In this document: one piece after another, positions 29,549 to 35,953 of the stretch | Position numbering within the stretch: position 1 is the first letter of the stretch | How the letters are laid out: each line of letters begins with the position of its first letter | Assembly (NCBI GenBank): GCA_945828585.1 | Contig: CALZRN010000006.1 | Location: 1-35,953, forward strand | Origin: an uncultured Bacteroidales bacterium | GTDB taxonomy: Bacteria > Bacteroidota > Bacteroidia > Bacteroidales > Paludibacteraceae | Direction: 5' to 3' | DNA: 35,953 bases | Made by a program: the position numbers and the translations under genes | The notes under the pieces: generated by a model | The model's input: the letters and a program-made list of their open reading frames with translations, nothing else | What the model was told of the DNA's origin: nothing | Databases searched by the model: none

Positions 29549-30844
29549 TAGGAGCCATTCTGCTACTGCTTTTCCGGCCTTGCGTGCGCCGGCACGAGTG
29601 AAGTGCACACCGTCCGAACCTGCGAGACCTACTTCCTGCCATTTCACCATTGATCCGCTGCCGCCCATCCATCGGTAGAGGCTGAAATAGGCGATGTTCT
29701 CCTCCATCGCCATCTTGCGCAGCAGTTTGTCCATGTACGGAACCATCGGATAAGTGGTCCATTCGCCGTCTATCTGGGTCAACATGTCGCTCGGTCCGAT
29801 GAAAAGGATGGAGGCCTCTGGTGCGCAACGACGCAGATATTGCACCTGCTGTCGCAGCCCTTTGACGATGGCTTGTATCGTGCCGGGGTTCTTATTGGAG
29901 GGGATGGCATTGCCGCCAAACTGCATGATGATCAGCCGCACGTTCTCTTCGCTGTAGAACTCGCTCAACTGCGCGCTGTCCATTTTTGTAAAGACGATAC
30001 CCAGACATCCGCGCAAGGGGATGTTATCGACGATGATGCCGGTCTTGCTCTCTTGGGAGAGGCCGTACACACCGCCGCGGCCGGAGAGGAACATCGTATC
30101 GCGGGAGGTGGTATAGTGGACGGAGGTGTCTGCGAAAAGCCGGAAACGGTCGTAGTGTCCGTTGGGTTGTAAGGGCTGACAGATGGCTTTGACGGACTCG
30201 CTGCCTTGGACGAGACTGTCGCTTAGGTACGCCATCTGCCCCATCGGACCGTAAAGTCCGTCGGTTCGCTGGTCGCGTTTGGGACCATGAACCATGTATC
30301 GCCTCGGACCGTTCATCGGGCTGACGAAGCGACCGGAGAGGTAGAGCTCCTGCCGTACGGTGAGGGAAGGGATCGTTTGCGCCAAGGGTACCAAACCTGC
30401 TCCAGAACCGCCGTAAGCGGCTTGTAAGGCTTCGCGGATCTGCTGGGTCATGCGGTCTTCCTCAATCTGACTGTCGCCGTAATGAACGACGCGGATCTTC
30501 TTCGTTCCTGCCTCCGCCAACGAAGCATAAAAGGCCTGCAAAAAGACCCTGCTGTCCGTCGTCGAATCCACCGACACTTTGGGGATGGGTAGTCTCTCCT
30601 CGGTTCTCCCCTGAAGGGAAGGAAGGGTGTCCGGAGAGGGAGCAATGGTGTCAGGAGCGGTTATACTCCCCTCCTCTTCAAGGAGGGGGGTGGGGTAGGC
30701 TTCTTCCGTCTCAAACACCTCCGCGAGAGTAGGCCAGCGCAGCACTTTCTCGCCGAACGCAATCCGCCCGGGCAACACTATGCATAAGGCTGCCAGACCT
30801 GCCATCACGCAAGCTATAAATATCAGAATTTTATACGGCTTCAC
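29525..30844 (-). CDS. SGNH/GDSL-type acetyl transferase or esterase (AlgJ-like partner of MBOAT)
   Basis: 439 residues. The start is GTG at 30844, directly after the trkH stop (TAAGTG). One N-terminal membrane anchor (about 5-26), a linker, then the SGNH domain: VVHYGDSQIEEDR with Ser125, IIMQFGGNAIPSN with the Gly/Asn block, and GSDGVHFTRAGARKAGKAV with Asp411/His414. MBOAT plus periplasmic SGNH protein pairs carry out O-acetylation of extracellular glycans in alginate, cellulose and peptidoglycan systems. The linker (about 47-88) contains two repeat-coded stretches, YPTPLLEEEGS and LPSLQGRTEE. Confidence 0.88.
   Translation of the reverse strand: MKPYKILIFIACVMAGLAALCIVLPGRIAFGEKVLRWPTLAEVFETEEAYPTPLLEEEGSITAPDTIAPSPDTLPSLQGRTEERLPIPKVSVDSTTDSRVFLQAFYASLAEAGTKKIRVVHYGDSQIEEDRMTQQIREALQAAYGGSGAGLVPLAQTIPSLTVRQELYLSGRFVSPMNGPRRYMVHGPKRDQRTDGLYGPMGQMAYLSDSLVQGSESVKAICQPLQPNGHYDRFRLFADTSVHYTTSRDTMFLSGRGGVYGLSQESKTGIIVDNIPLRGCLGIVFTKMDSAQLSEFYSEENVRLIIMQFGGNAIPSNKNPGTIQAIVKGLRQQVQYLRRCAPEASILFIGPSDMLTQIDGEWTTYPMVPYMDKLLRKMAMEENIAYFSLYRWMGGSGSMVKWQEVGLAGSDGVHFTRAGARKAGKAVAEWLLSPVTRNP
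30605..30628. repeat. palindromic CTCCCCTGAAGGGAAGG element in the SGNH gene linker
   Basis: Plus strand TCTCCCCTGAAGGGAAGGAA then GGGT. Codes TLPSLQGRTE. A second element lies 36 nt further on. Confidence 0.65.
30664..30700. repeat. palindromic CCCCTCCT/AGGAGGGG element in the SGNH gene linker
   Basis: Plus strand TACTCCCCTCCTCTTCAAGG then AGGGGGGTGGGGTAGGC. Codes AYPTPLLEEEGSI. Its right end GGGTAGGC matches the ends of the ilvE and dapB elements. Confidence 0.72.
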
Positions 30845-32347
30845 TTATTTCTTCCACAACGCTCTACTAAACAACAATAACACCGTGAAGATCTCCAGAC
30901 GTCCGATGAGCATGACTAAGGTTGCAGTCCATTTGGCTACGGTGGGGTAGTCTGCGTACGTTCCCGAAGAAGGGCCGAACTGTCCGATGGTGACACCTAC
31001 ATTGCCGATCGCTGAGACTACCGTTCCGATGGCTTCATCGAAAGCCACTCCGGAAGCGCAGAAGATCAACACCGCCACCACGATGATGGCGATATAGAAG
31101 AACATGAATGCCATGATATTGATCTTCGTAGAGTCGTTGATCGTGCGGCCGTTAAAACGCACGGGGATGACGGCGTTGGGGTGGATACGACGCTTGATCT
31201 CTGTCAGCGCGGATTTCGCAAAGATACCTATCCGCACCCATTTGATGCCTCCGGCGGTTGAACCCGAAGAAGCGCCGGTAAACATCAGGAAGAAGACAAA
31301 CACCCACAGCAGTTTCGGCCAGGTCATATAGTCGCTCGCAGCAAAGCCTGTACTGGTCATCGCCGTGCAGACCACGAAGAAACCTTCTCGCAGCGCGCGC
31401 TCTACCGTGGCAAAAATATTCTCCAACTCCACAATCTTGCTCACGTCGTGCTCGATGCCGTAATGAATGAACAGTCCCAAAGAGAGGAACAATGTAGCTA
31501 CTCCGACAGCGCAGGCGTACCATTGCGTTTCCTCGTCCTTGAAGAGCCGCTGCGGCTTGCCGCGGAAGAGGTAGATCAGCTGGGTAAAATTGATACCCGA
31601 GAGGAACATGAAGATGGCGGTGGTCCATTGGATCGCGGCATTGTCGCTGATCAGACTATCGTTGCGGGTAGAGAAACCGCCCGTGGAGATGGTACTCAGA
31701 GAGTGACAGATAGAGTCGAAAAGAGTCATGCCTTCGAGGGTCAGCAAGGCTATCTGGGTGATGGTCAAGACGATATACGTCAGCCACATGTATTTGGCTG
31801 TGTCGGCGATTCGCGGACTGAGTTTCTCGTAGCTGACACCCGTCACTTCGGCGCTATAGAGCTGCATGCCGCCGAGTCCGAACATCGGCAGGATGGCGAT
31901 AGAGAGAACGATGATTCCCATACCGCCGAGCCACTGCATCAACGACCTCCATAGTAATATCGAGTGGGTCATGACGGTCACGTCGCGGATGACGGTAGCG
32001 CCGGTGGTGGTGAAGCCTGCCATGGTCTCAAACCATGCGTCGGTGAGGCTCGGCAGCGCACCGCTGAGCCAGAAAGGCAGCAGGCCGAACACCGAATAGA
32101 CGACCCACACCGTGGCTACGATCACGTATCCCTCTCGTTCGCCTACACGTCGTTCGGCTCTCCGTCCCGCCAGCAGCATCCACCAGCTACTGAGCCAAGT
32201 GATAGCACTGGAGACAATCCATGTGCCCAGATCCGGTTCGTCGTACCACCAGGCGGTGAGGGTAGGGATGAGCATAAAGAATGCCTCGAGAGTGGTGAGC
32301 ACTCCCATCGTCTTGAATACTATGCGCCAATTGAATGTACGGGTCAT
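30845..32347 (-). CDS. trkH: Trk-type potassium uptake, membrane subunit
   Basis: 500 residues with four M1-P-M2 repeats. The selectivity-filter segments are visible: AGFTTTGATVIRD, STISTGGFSTRN, TAMTSTGFAASD and AIGNVGVTIGQFG (the last, as often, is degenerate). It forms the K+ channel-like pore in the inner membrane. It overlaps trkA by 4 nt at its start, so pore and gating subunits are co-translated. No repeat inserts. Confidence 0.95.
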   Translation of the reverse strand: MTRTFNWRIVFKTMGVLTTLEAFFMLIPTLTAWWYDEPDLGTWIVSSAITWLSSWWMLLAGRRAERRVGEREGYVIVATVWVVYSVFGLLPFWLSGALPSLTDAWFETMAGFTTTGATVIRDVTVMTHSILLWRSLMQWLGGMGIIVLSIAILPMFGLGGMQLYSAEVTGVSYEKLSPRIADTAKYMWLTYIVLTITQIALLTLEGMTLFDSICHSLSTISTGGFSTRNDSLISDNAAIQWTTAIFMFLSGINFTQLIYLFRGKPQRLFKDEETQWYACAVGVATLFLSLGLFIHYGIEHDVSKIVELENIFATVERALREGFFVVCTAMTSTGFAASDYMTWPKLLWVFVFFLMFTGASSGSTAGGIKWVRIGIFAKSALTEIKRRIHPNAVIPVRFNGRTINDSTKINIMAFMFFYIAIIVVAVLIFCASGVAFDEAIGTVVSAIGNVGVTIGQFGPSSGTYADYPTVAKWTATLVMLIGRLEIFTVLLLFSRALWKK

Positions 32348-33678
32348 TTGAAGAATCTCTCTAAATGTCTGATAACGTGGCTCTTGCAGAACACTACGAC
32401 CAAGTCTCCTGTAATGATCTGCGTCTCGCCGTTAACCAATATGCCTTCTCCTGCACGTACAATGCCGCCGATGTTGGCTTCCTCCGGCAGGTGTACGTCC
32501 TTGACCTTGTGACGGGTGATCGTACTGCCTTCTTTGGCGTAGAACTCCACGATCTCGGCGTCCGCGCTCGTCAGGTTATGTACGCCGCGGACGGATGCGT
32601 CCAGCAACATCTGGTAGATATAACTGGCAGCGATGGTCTTTTTGTTCAGCACCGTGCCTATATCCAGACCTTCCGCCATCGGTATATAATCGAGGTTCTC
32701 TATTTCTGCGATGGTCTTGCGTACGCCGAAACGCTGTGCGGCAAGGCAGGCAAAGATGTTAGCTTCGCTGCTGTCGGTTACGGCTACGAAAGCGTCTGCA
32801 TCCTGAATACCCTCTTCCTTGAGTACGTCCATGTCACTTCCGTCGGCATTGATAATCAGTGCGTTCGGCACTTTGTCGCTCAGGATGTTACATAAGTCCC
32901 GGTCTTTCTCGATGATCTTGATATTCATCTCATCTACAAGCTCGGTTGCGGCTTTGCGGGCGATGCGGCCGCCGCCGAAGAAGATGACGTTCCTGATCTC
33001 GCGTTTGGACTTGCCTAACTCCTCCCGCATGTATTCCATGTTCTCTTTGGGACAGACGCAATAGACCAGGTCGTTCACCTCCACGGTGTCTTGTCCGCGG
33101 GGGATGATGGTCTGCTGGTCACGTTTGATGGCTACGATACGATATTTGCCGTGGTTATAGACCCCCGAAGCAAAGGTCTTGCCTAAGATCTTCGCCGTCT
33201 CGCGTACCTTGACGATACATAGCTCCAGCGCGCCCTGGCAGAGATGCAGGTGGTATCGCATCCAGTTGGTCCGCAGGCTCTCCTCGATCTCGTTCGCTGC
33301 CAACACCTCCGGATAGATGAGGTGGTTCAGACCCATGTTCTCAAAGAACTTACGGTTCTCCGGCAGTAGATATTCGTAGTTGTCGATGCGGGCAAGTGTA
33401 CGCTTGGCGCCTAATGAGTTGGCAATGAGACAAGCCGTCATGTTCTCCGTCTCATGAGGGGTCACGGAGATGAAGAGGTCGCAGTCTTTGACGCCTATCT
33501 CCCGTTGGTCATGGATGGAGGTGGGGTTGCCGACACGCGTCAGCATGTCGTAGTTGGCGCTCAGGTCACCCAGGCGCTCCGGACTCTCGTCCAAGAGACT
33601 GATATCCATCTCCTCGCGGCTAAGCAACTTAGCCAAGTGCGTGCCTACTTCGCCAGCACCTGCAATAATGATTCGCAT
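32344..33678 (-). CDS. trkA: Trk system potassium transporter, NAD-binding subunit
   Basis: 444 residues. Two RCK_N Rossmann halves: IIIAGAGEVGTHLAKLLSRE at the N-terminus and VIFFGGGRIARKAATELVDE from about 231, each followed by an RCK_C domain (the first near TFASGVYNHG, the second near GIVRAGEGILVNGETQIITG). It gates TrkH in response to nucleotides. The start lies inside the last 34 nt of dxs. dxs-trkA-trkH is a gene order I recall from other Bacteroidales. No repeat inserts. Confidence 0.95.
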   Translation of the reverse strand: MRIIIAGAGEVGTHLAKLLSREEMDISLLDESPERLGDLSANYDMLTRVGNPTSIHDQREIGVKDCDLFISVTPHETENMTACLIANSLGAKRTLARIDNYEYLLPENRKFFENMGLNHLIYPEVLAANEIEESLRTNWMRYHLHLCQGALELCIVKVRETAKILGKTFASGVYNHGKYRIVAIKRDQQTIIPRGQDTVEVNDLVYCVCPKENMEYMREELGKSKREIRNVIFFGGGRIARKAATELVDEMNIKIIEKDRDLCNILSDKVPNALIINADGSDMDVLKEEGIQDADAFVAVTDSSEANIFACLAAQRFGVRKTIAEIENLDYIPMAEGLDIGTVLNKKTIAASYIYQMLLDASVRGVHNLTSADAEIVEFYAKEGSTITRHKVKDVHLPEEANIGGIVRAGEGILVNGETQIITGDLVVVFCKSHVIRHLERFFK

Positions 33679-35645
33679 AATCCCTCCTTGTCTAATTTCA
33701 ATAAATGGTATAGTTCTTTGGTAGAGCCATGCTCTACAAACTGATCATTCACGCCGAGGCGGATGACGCGCGGCGTGTAGCCGTGATCGCTCATCCATTC
33801 CAAGACGGCGCTGCCTAAGCCGCCGGCGATAACCCCGTCTTCGGCGGTGACGATGGTCTTGTATTTGCGTCCTACTTCGTGCAGTATCTCCTCGTCCATC
33901 GGTTTTAACCACCGCATGTCATAATGCGCAAATTGTCTTTCGACCTTCGACTTTCGACTTTCGACTTCCTCAATGGCCTCTGCCATCGGGTTTCCGATAG
34001 CGCCGATGGTCAGTACGGCGAAATCTTCTCCGTCTCGGAGTTTGAGGCCCTTGCCTCTTTCGACTTTCGACTTTCGACTTTCGACTTCCACAGCGGCTCT
34101 GCCGCGTGGATACCGTATCGCCACAGGTCCTTCCATCGTCTCTGCGAACTTCAGCATTTCCCTGAGATCCTCTGCCGTCCGCGGAGCGCAGATCTGCATG
34201 TTCGGTATAGGTCGCAGGTACGCCAAGTCCAGCAGCCCGTGATGCGTCGCGCCGTCGTTGCCGACGATACCTGCTCGGTCGATACAGAGCACCACGTGCA
34301 GGTTCTGCAACGCTACGTCATGGACGATATTATCGTACGCCCGCTGCAGGAAAGTGGAGTAGATATTGCAATACGGCACCATCCCGGCTTTCGCGAGCCC
34401 TGCGCTGAACGTCACGGCATGCCCCTCGGCGATGCCGACGTCGAACACGCGGTCCGGCAACTCTTTCTGCATAATGTTCATCGAGCACCCGCTGGGCATC
34501 GCAGGCGTGATACCGACGACCTTCTCGTTCTTCTTCGCTATCTCCAACAGCGTCTCGCCGAACACCTCCTGCCACAGCGGCGGAACAAGTCTGTCAGGCG
34601 AAGCCGGTCTGTCAGCGGAGCGGTCGCCCACTTGGCATCTGTCAGCGTCAGCGATCCGGATTCCTGTCTCCACATTAAACTCTCCCGGCGCATGCCATAC
34701 GGTCTGATCATTCTCCGCCGGTGCGTAGCCCTTGCCTTTCTTGGTGATGATATGCAGCACTTTCGGTCCGCGGTGGTTCTTGATCTCGCGAAGAATACGC
34801 ACCAAGCCCTCTACGTCGTGGCCGTCTGTCGGACCGAAATAACGGATGTTAAGACCCGTGAAGATATTACTGGGTTGTTTGCTCAGTACCGCTTTGAGAG
34901 AGTTGTTATGACGTAACATCGCCCGCCGCTTGCGTTCATCGACCAGGTGCAACTTCTCTGCTACCTGATAGAGCCGCCACCGCCATTTGTTATAGGTCTC
35001 GCTGGTTGTCAGATCGACGAGGTACTGCGTGAATCCGCCCTTCAACGGGTCGATCGCCATGTGGTTGTCGTTAAGGACGATCAGCAGGTTGTTCTTGTCC
35101 ATCGAGGTGTTGTTCAGTCCCTCGAAAGCCAGACCGCCTGTCATCGCCCCGTCGCCGATGATCGCCACCACGTTGCTCTTTCGACTTACAGCTGAATCGG
35201 TCTGTACTCTGTCAGGCGAAGCCGGTCTGTGTTCTGTCAGGCGAAGCCGGTCTGCTATATCAAGTCCCAGCGCCGCAGATATGCTGTTGCTGGCATGCCC
35301 GGCGATGAAGGCATCGTATTCACTCTCCGCCGGATTAGTAAACGGCGAGAGACCTTTGAATTGTCTGTTTGTATGAAAGCGGTCCCTGCGACCCGTGAGG
35401 ATCTTATGCGCGTACGCTTGGTGTCCCACGTCCCAGACCAGCTTGTCCTCCGGCGTGTCAAAGACATAATGCAGCGCTACCGTCAGCTCGATAGCGCCTA
35501 AGGATGAAGCCAGATGCCCGGGGTTCTTACTCAGCGCTTCGATGATAAAATCCCGCAACTCCGCACATACCGCCGGCAGTTCTTCTACCTTCAGCTTCTT
35601 CAGATCCGCCGGAGAATCAATCTTGTTGATATACTGATATTCCAT
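33645..35645 (-). CDS. dxs: 1-deoxy-D-xylulose-5-phosphate synthase with four repeat-coded inserts
   Basis: 666 residues, longer than the usual 620-645. GHQAYAHKILTGR, the TPP motif VVAIIGDGAMTGGLAFEGLN, EGHAVTFSAGLAKAGMVPYC and DRAGIVGNDGATHHGLLDLA are clear DXS marks. It joins pyruvate and glyceraldehyde 3-phosphate to start the MEP isoprenoid pathway. The start MEYQYINKIDSPADLKKLKV at 35645 suits the family; MRALEEK at 35666 is possible, and anything upstream lies beyond the promoter. Repeat inserts: RLRLTEHRPASPDRVQTDS (35178), GDRSADRPASPDRL (34589), VEVESRKSKVERGKG (34056), EVESRKSKVERQ (33936). All catalytic motifs remain intact. Confidence 0.95.
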   Translation of the reverse strand: MEYQYINKIDSPADLKKLKVEELPAVCAELRDFIIEALSKNPGHLASSLGAIELTVALHYVFDTPEDKLVWDVGHQAYAHKILTGRRDRFHTNRQFKGLSPFTNPAESEYDAFIAGHASNSISAALGLDIADRLRLTEHRPASPDRVQTDSAVSRKSNVVAIIGDGAMTGGLAFEGLNNTSMDKNNLLIVLNDNHMAIDPLKGGFTQYLVDLTTSETYNKWRWRLYQVAEKLHLVDERKRRAMLRHNNSLKAVLSKQPSNIFTGLNIRYFGPTDGHDVEGLVRILREIKNHRGPKVLHIITKKGKGYAPAENDQTVWHAPGEFNVETGIRIADADRCQVGDRSADRPASPDRLVPPLWQEVFGETLLEIAKKNEKVVGITPAMPSGCSMNIMQKELPDRVFDVGIAEGHAVTFSAGLAKAGMVPYCNIYSTFLQRAYDNIVHDVALQNLHVVLCIDRAGIVGNDGATHHGLLDLAYLRPIPNMQICAPRTAEDLREMLKFAETMEGPVAIRYPRGRAAVEVESRKSKVERGKGLKLRDGEDFAVLTIGAIGNPMAEAIEEVESRKSKVERQFAHYDMRWLKPMDEEILHEVGRKYKTIVTAEDGVIAGGLGSAVLEWMSDHGYTPRVIRLGVNDQFVEHGSTKELYHLLKLDKEGLCESLLQVLAK
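33936..33968. repeat. GAAAGTC words inside dxs, copy 1
   Basis: Coding strand GAAGTCGAAAGTCGAAAGTC then GAAGGTCGAAAGAC. Codes EVESRKSKVERQ just before the conserved FAHYDMRWLKPMDEE. Confidence 0.82.
34056..34090. repeat. GAAAGTC words inside dxs, copy 2
   Basis: Coding strand GAAGTCGAAAGTCGAAAGTC then GAAAGTCGAAAGAGG, nearly identical to copy 1. Codes VEVESRKSKVERGKG, placed between the conserved IRYPRGRA and the GK-LKDGED region. Confidence 0.82.
34589..34652. repeat. CTGTCAGGCGAAGCCGGT words inside dxs, copy 1
   Basis: Plus strand CTGTCAGGCGAAGCCGGT, CTGTCAGCGGAGCGGT and CTGTCAGCGTCAGCGATCC. Codes DRCQVGDRSADRPASPDRL on the minus strand, so the word lies in the opposite orientation to its copies in coaE and the MBOAT gene. 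Confidence 0.8.
35178..35255. repeat. CTGTCAGGCGAAGCCGGT words inside dxs, copy 2
   Basis: Two exact CTGTCAGGCGAAGCCGGT units 25 nt apart, with a partial TTTCGACTT word at one end. Codes ADRLRLTEHRPASPDR just before the TPP motif. Confidence 0.82.
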
Positions 35646-35690
35646 TTTTTCTTCAAGCGCGCGCATACTTGCGCAAATTAAAATCGGCGA

Positions 35691-35722
35691 CAAAATTACG
35701 AAAATATTTTGATATATGCAAA
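35691..35722 (-). promoter_or_regulatory. promoter of dxs-trkA-trkH
   Basis: Minus strand TTTG (35722-35719), 20-nt spacer, TAATTTTG (35698-35691). The start near 35684 gives a leader of about 40 nt to the chosen dxs ATG. The stretch from here to the terminator at 35861 holds no gene I can support. Confidence 0.8.
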
Positions 35723-35836
35723 AAAAAAGTGTAATTTTGCACCGTTTTTGTTGCAAAGAACTGCAAATTGCATCTGAAAAGTCGTCAACAATTTCCCTCC
35801 TCTCCCCACAAAATAAATCTTGCAGGGACCCCATGA

Positions 35837-35847
35837 GAGTTCGAGTC
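35837..35847 (+). other. mirror copy of tRNA T-loop sequence
   Basis: GAGTTCGAGTC on the plus strand repeats, inverted, the T-arm of the tRNA-Asp (35912-35922). No matching acceptor or anticodon arm is present on this side, so it is not a tRNA gene. It shares its symmetry centre with the terminator at 35861-35898. Confidence 0.5.
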
Positions 35848-35860
35848 AGACCATCACACG

Positions 35861-35898
35861 AAAAAACGCAACCTCTCAGATGAGGAATTGCGTTTTTT
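35861..35898 (-). terminator. bidirectional Rho-independent terminator after tRNA-Asp
   Basis: AAAAAACGCAA pairs perfectly with TTGCGTTTTTT across a loop that can itself pair CCT with AGG. There is a T-run on each strand. It begins 2 nt after the tRNA-Asp 3' end on the minus strand. Confidence 0.85.
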
Positions 35899-35899
35899 G

Positions 35900-35953
35900 C
35901 GGTGCGGACGAGACTCGAACTCGCGACCTACGGCGTGACAGGCCGGTATTCTA
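35900..35953 (-). tRNA. tRNA-Asp (GTC), 3' part
   Basis: Minus strand, entering from the right edge: the anticodon arm contains CCTGTCACGCC (anticodon GTC), followed by the variable loop TAGGTCG, the T-arm GCGAGTTCGAGTCTCGT and the acceptor strand CCGCACC with discriminator G at 35900. The D-arm and 5' acceptor strand lie outside the window. No CCA is encoded. Confidence 0.9.

Noticed and set aside
35646..35834. N-terminal extension of dxs up to 35834
   Set aside because: The region contains the promoter at 35691-35722 and matches no DXS N-terminus.
35804..35860. Second tRNA gene on the plus strand
   Set aside because: Only a T-loop-like 11-mer is present; the stem does not pair and no anticodon arm precedes it.

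Overview
This window looks like chromosomal DNA of an uncultured member of the Bacteroidales (phylum Bacteroidota). The signs are promoters of the Bacteroidota type (TTG box, a 20-nt spacer, then TAnnTTTG), a type-B ribosomal protein L31, an rpsF-rpsR-rplI operon, a dapB-lepB-wbqC block, a dxs-trkA-trkH block, and large secreted proteins with tails like type IX secretion sorting signals. The genus cannot be read from the sequence. Apart from one 8 kb stretch (about 3.4-11.3 kb), every gene is on the minus strand.

Region by region (minus strand unless stated): 1-1317 holds ribosomal protein genes (rpmE2 cut by the window edge, rplI, rpsR, rpsF). 1577-3088 encodes a secreted protein. 3441-4809 (+) is a three-gene operon: a small secreted protein, an S26-like serine peptidase and a PqqD-like protein. 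5198-11110 (+) encodes a 1970-residue secreted adhesin-like protein, followed by a separately promoted 46-residue peptide gene. 11434-14116 encodes two lipoproteins for pectin use (a DUF4861 protein and a GH28 polygalacturonase) coupled to truA. 14891-26842 is a dense run: two polysaccharide flippases, two FKBP prolyl isomerases, riboflavin synthase, rsmI, a coiled-coil protein, a peptide transporter, ilvE, wbqC, signal peptidase I and dapB. 26937-35645 holds coaE, an MBOAT O-acyltransferase with its SGNH partner, trkH, trkA and dxs. A tRNA-Asp runs off the right edge.

The most striking feature is not a gene but a layer of short repeats over the right two thirds. Several families of 8-45 nt words (palindromic CCCTCC...GGAGGG elements, a 16-nt CTGTCAGCAAAGCGGT word, GAAAGTC words, AAATGGT words, AAATAATAAA words) sit inside conserved enzymes, in frame, where I recall no equivalent in family members: dxs four times, coaE twice, MBOAT three times, and ilvE, lepB, dapB, wbqC, ribE, the SGNH protein and the DUF4861 lipoprotein. 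Related words recur directly after, or overlapping, the stop codons of at least nine genes. One copy even forms the hydrophobic core of a lipoprotein signal peptide. No mobilising enzyme is present here. A second candidate system is the secreted-protein/S26-peptidase/PqqD operon next to a small peptide gene, which resembles a minimal peptide-maturation locus, but that link is inference.

All calls rest on reading motifs and general family knowledge; no database search was run.
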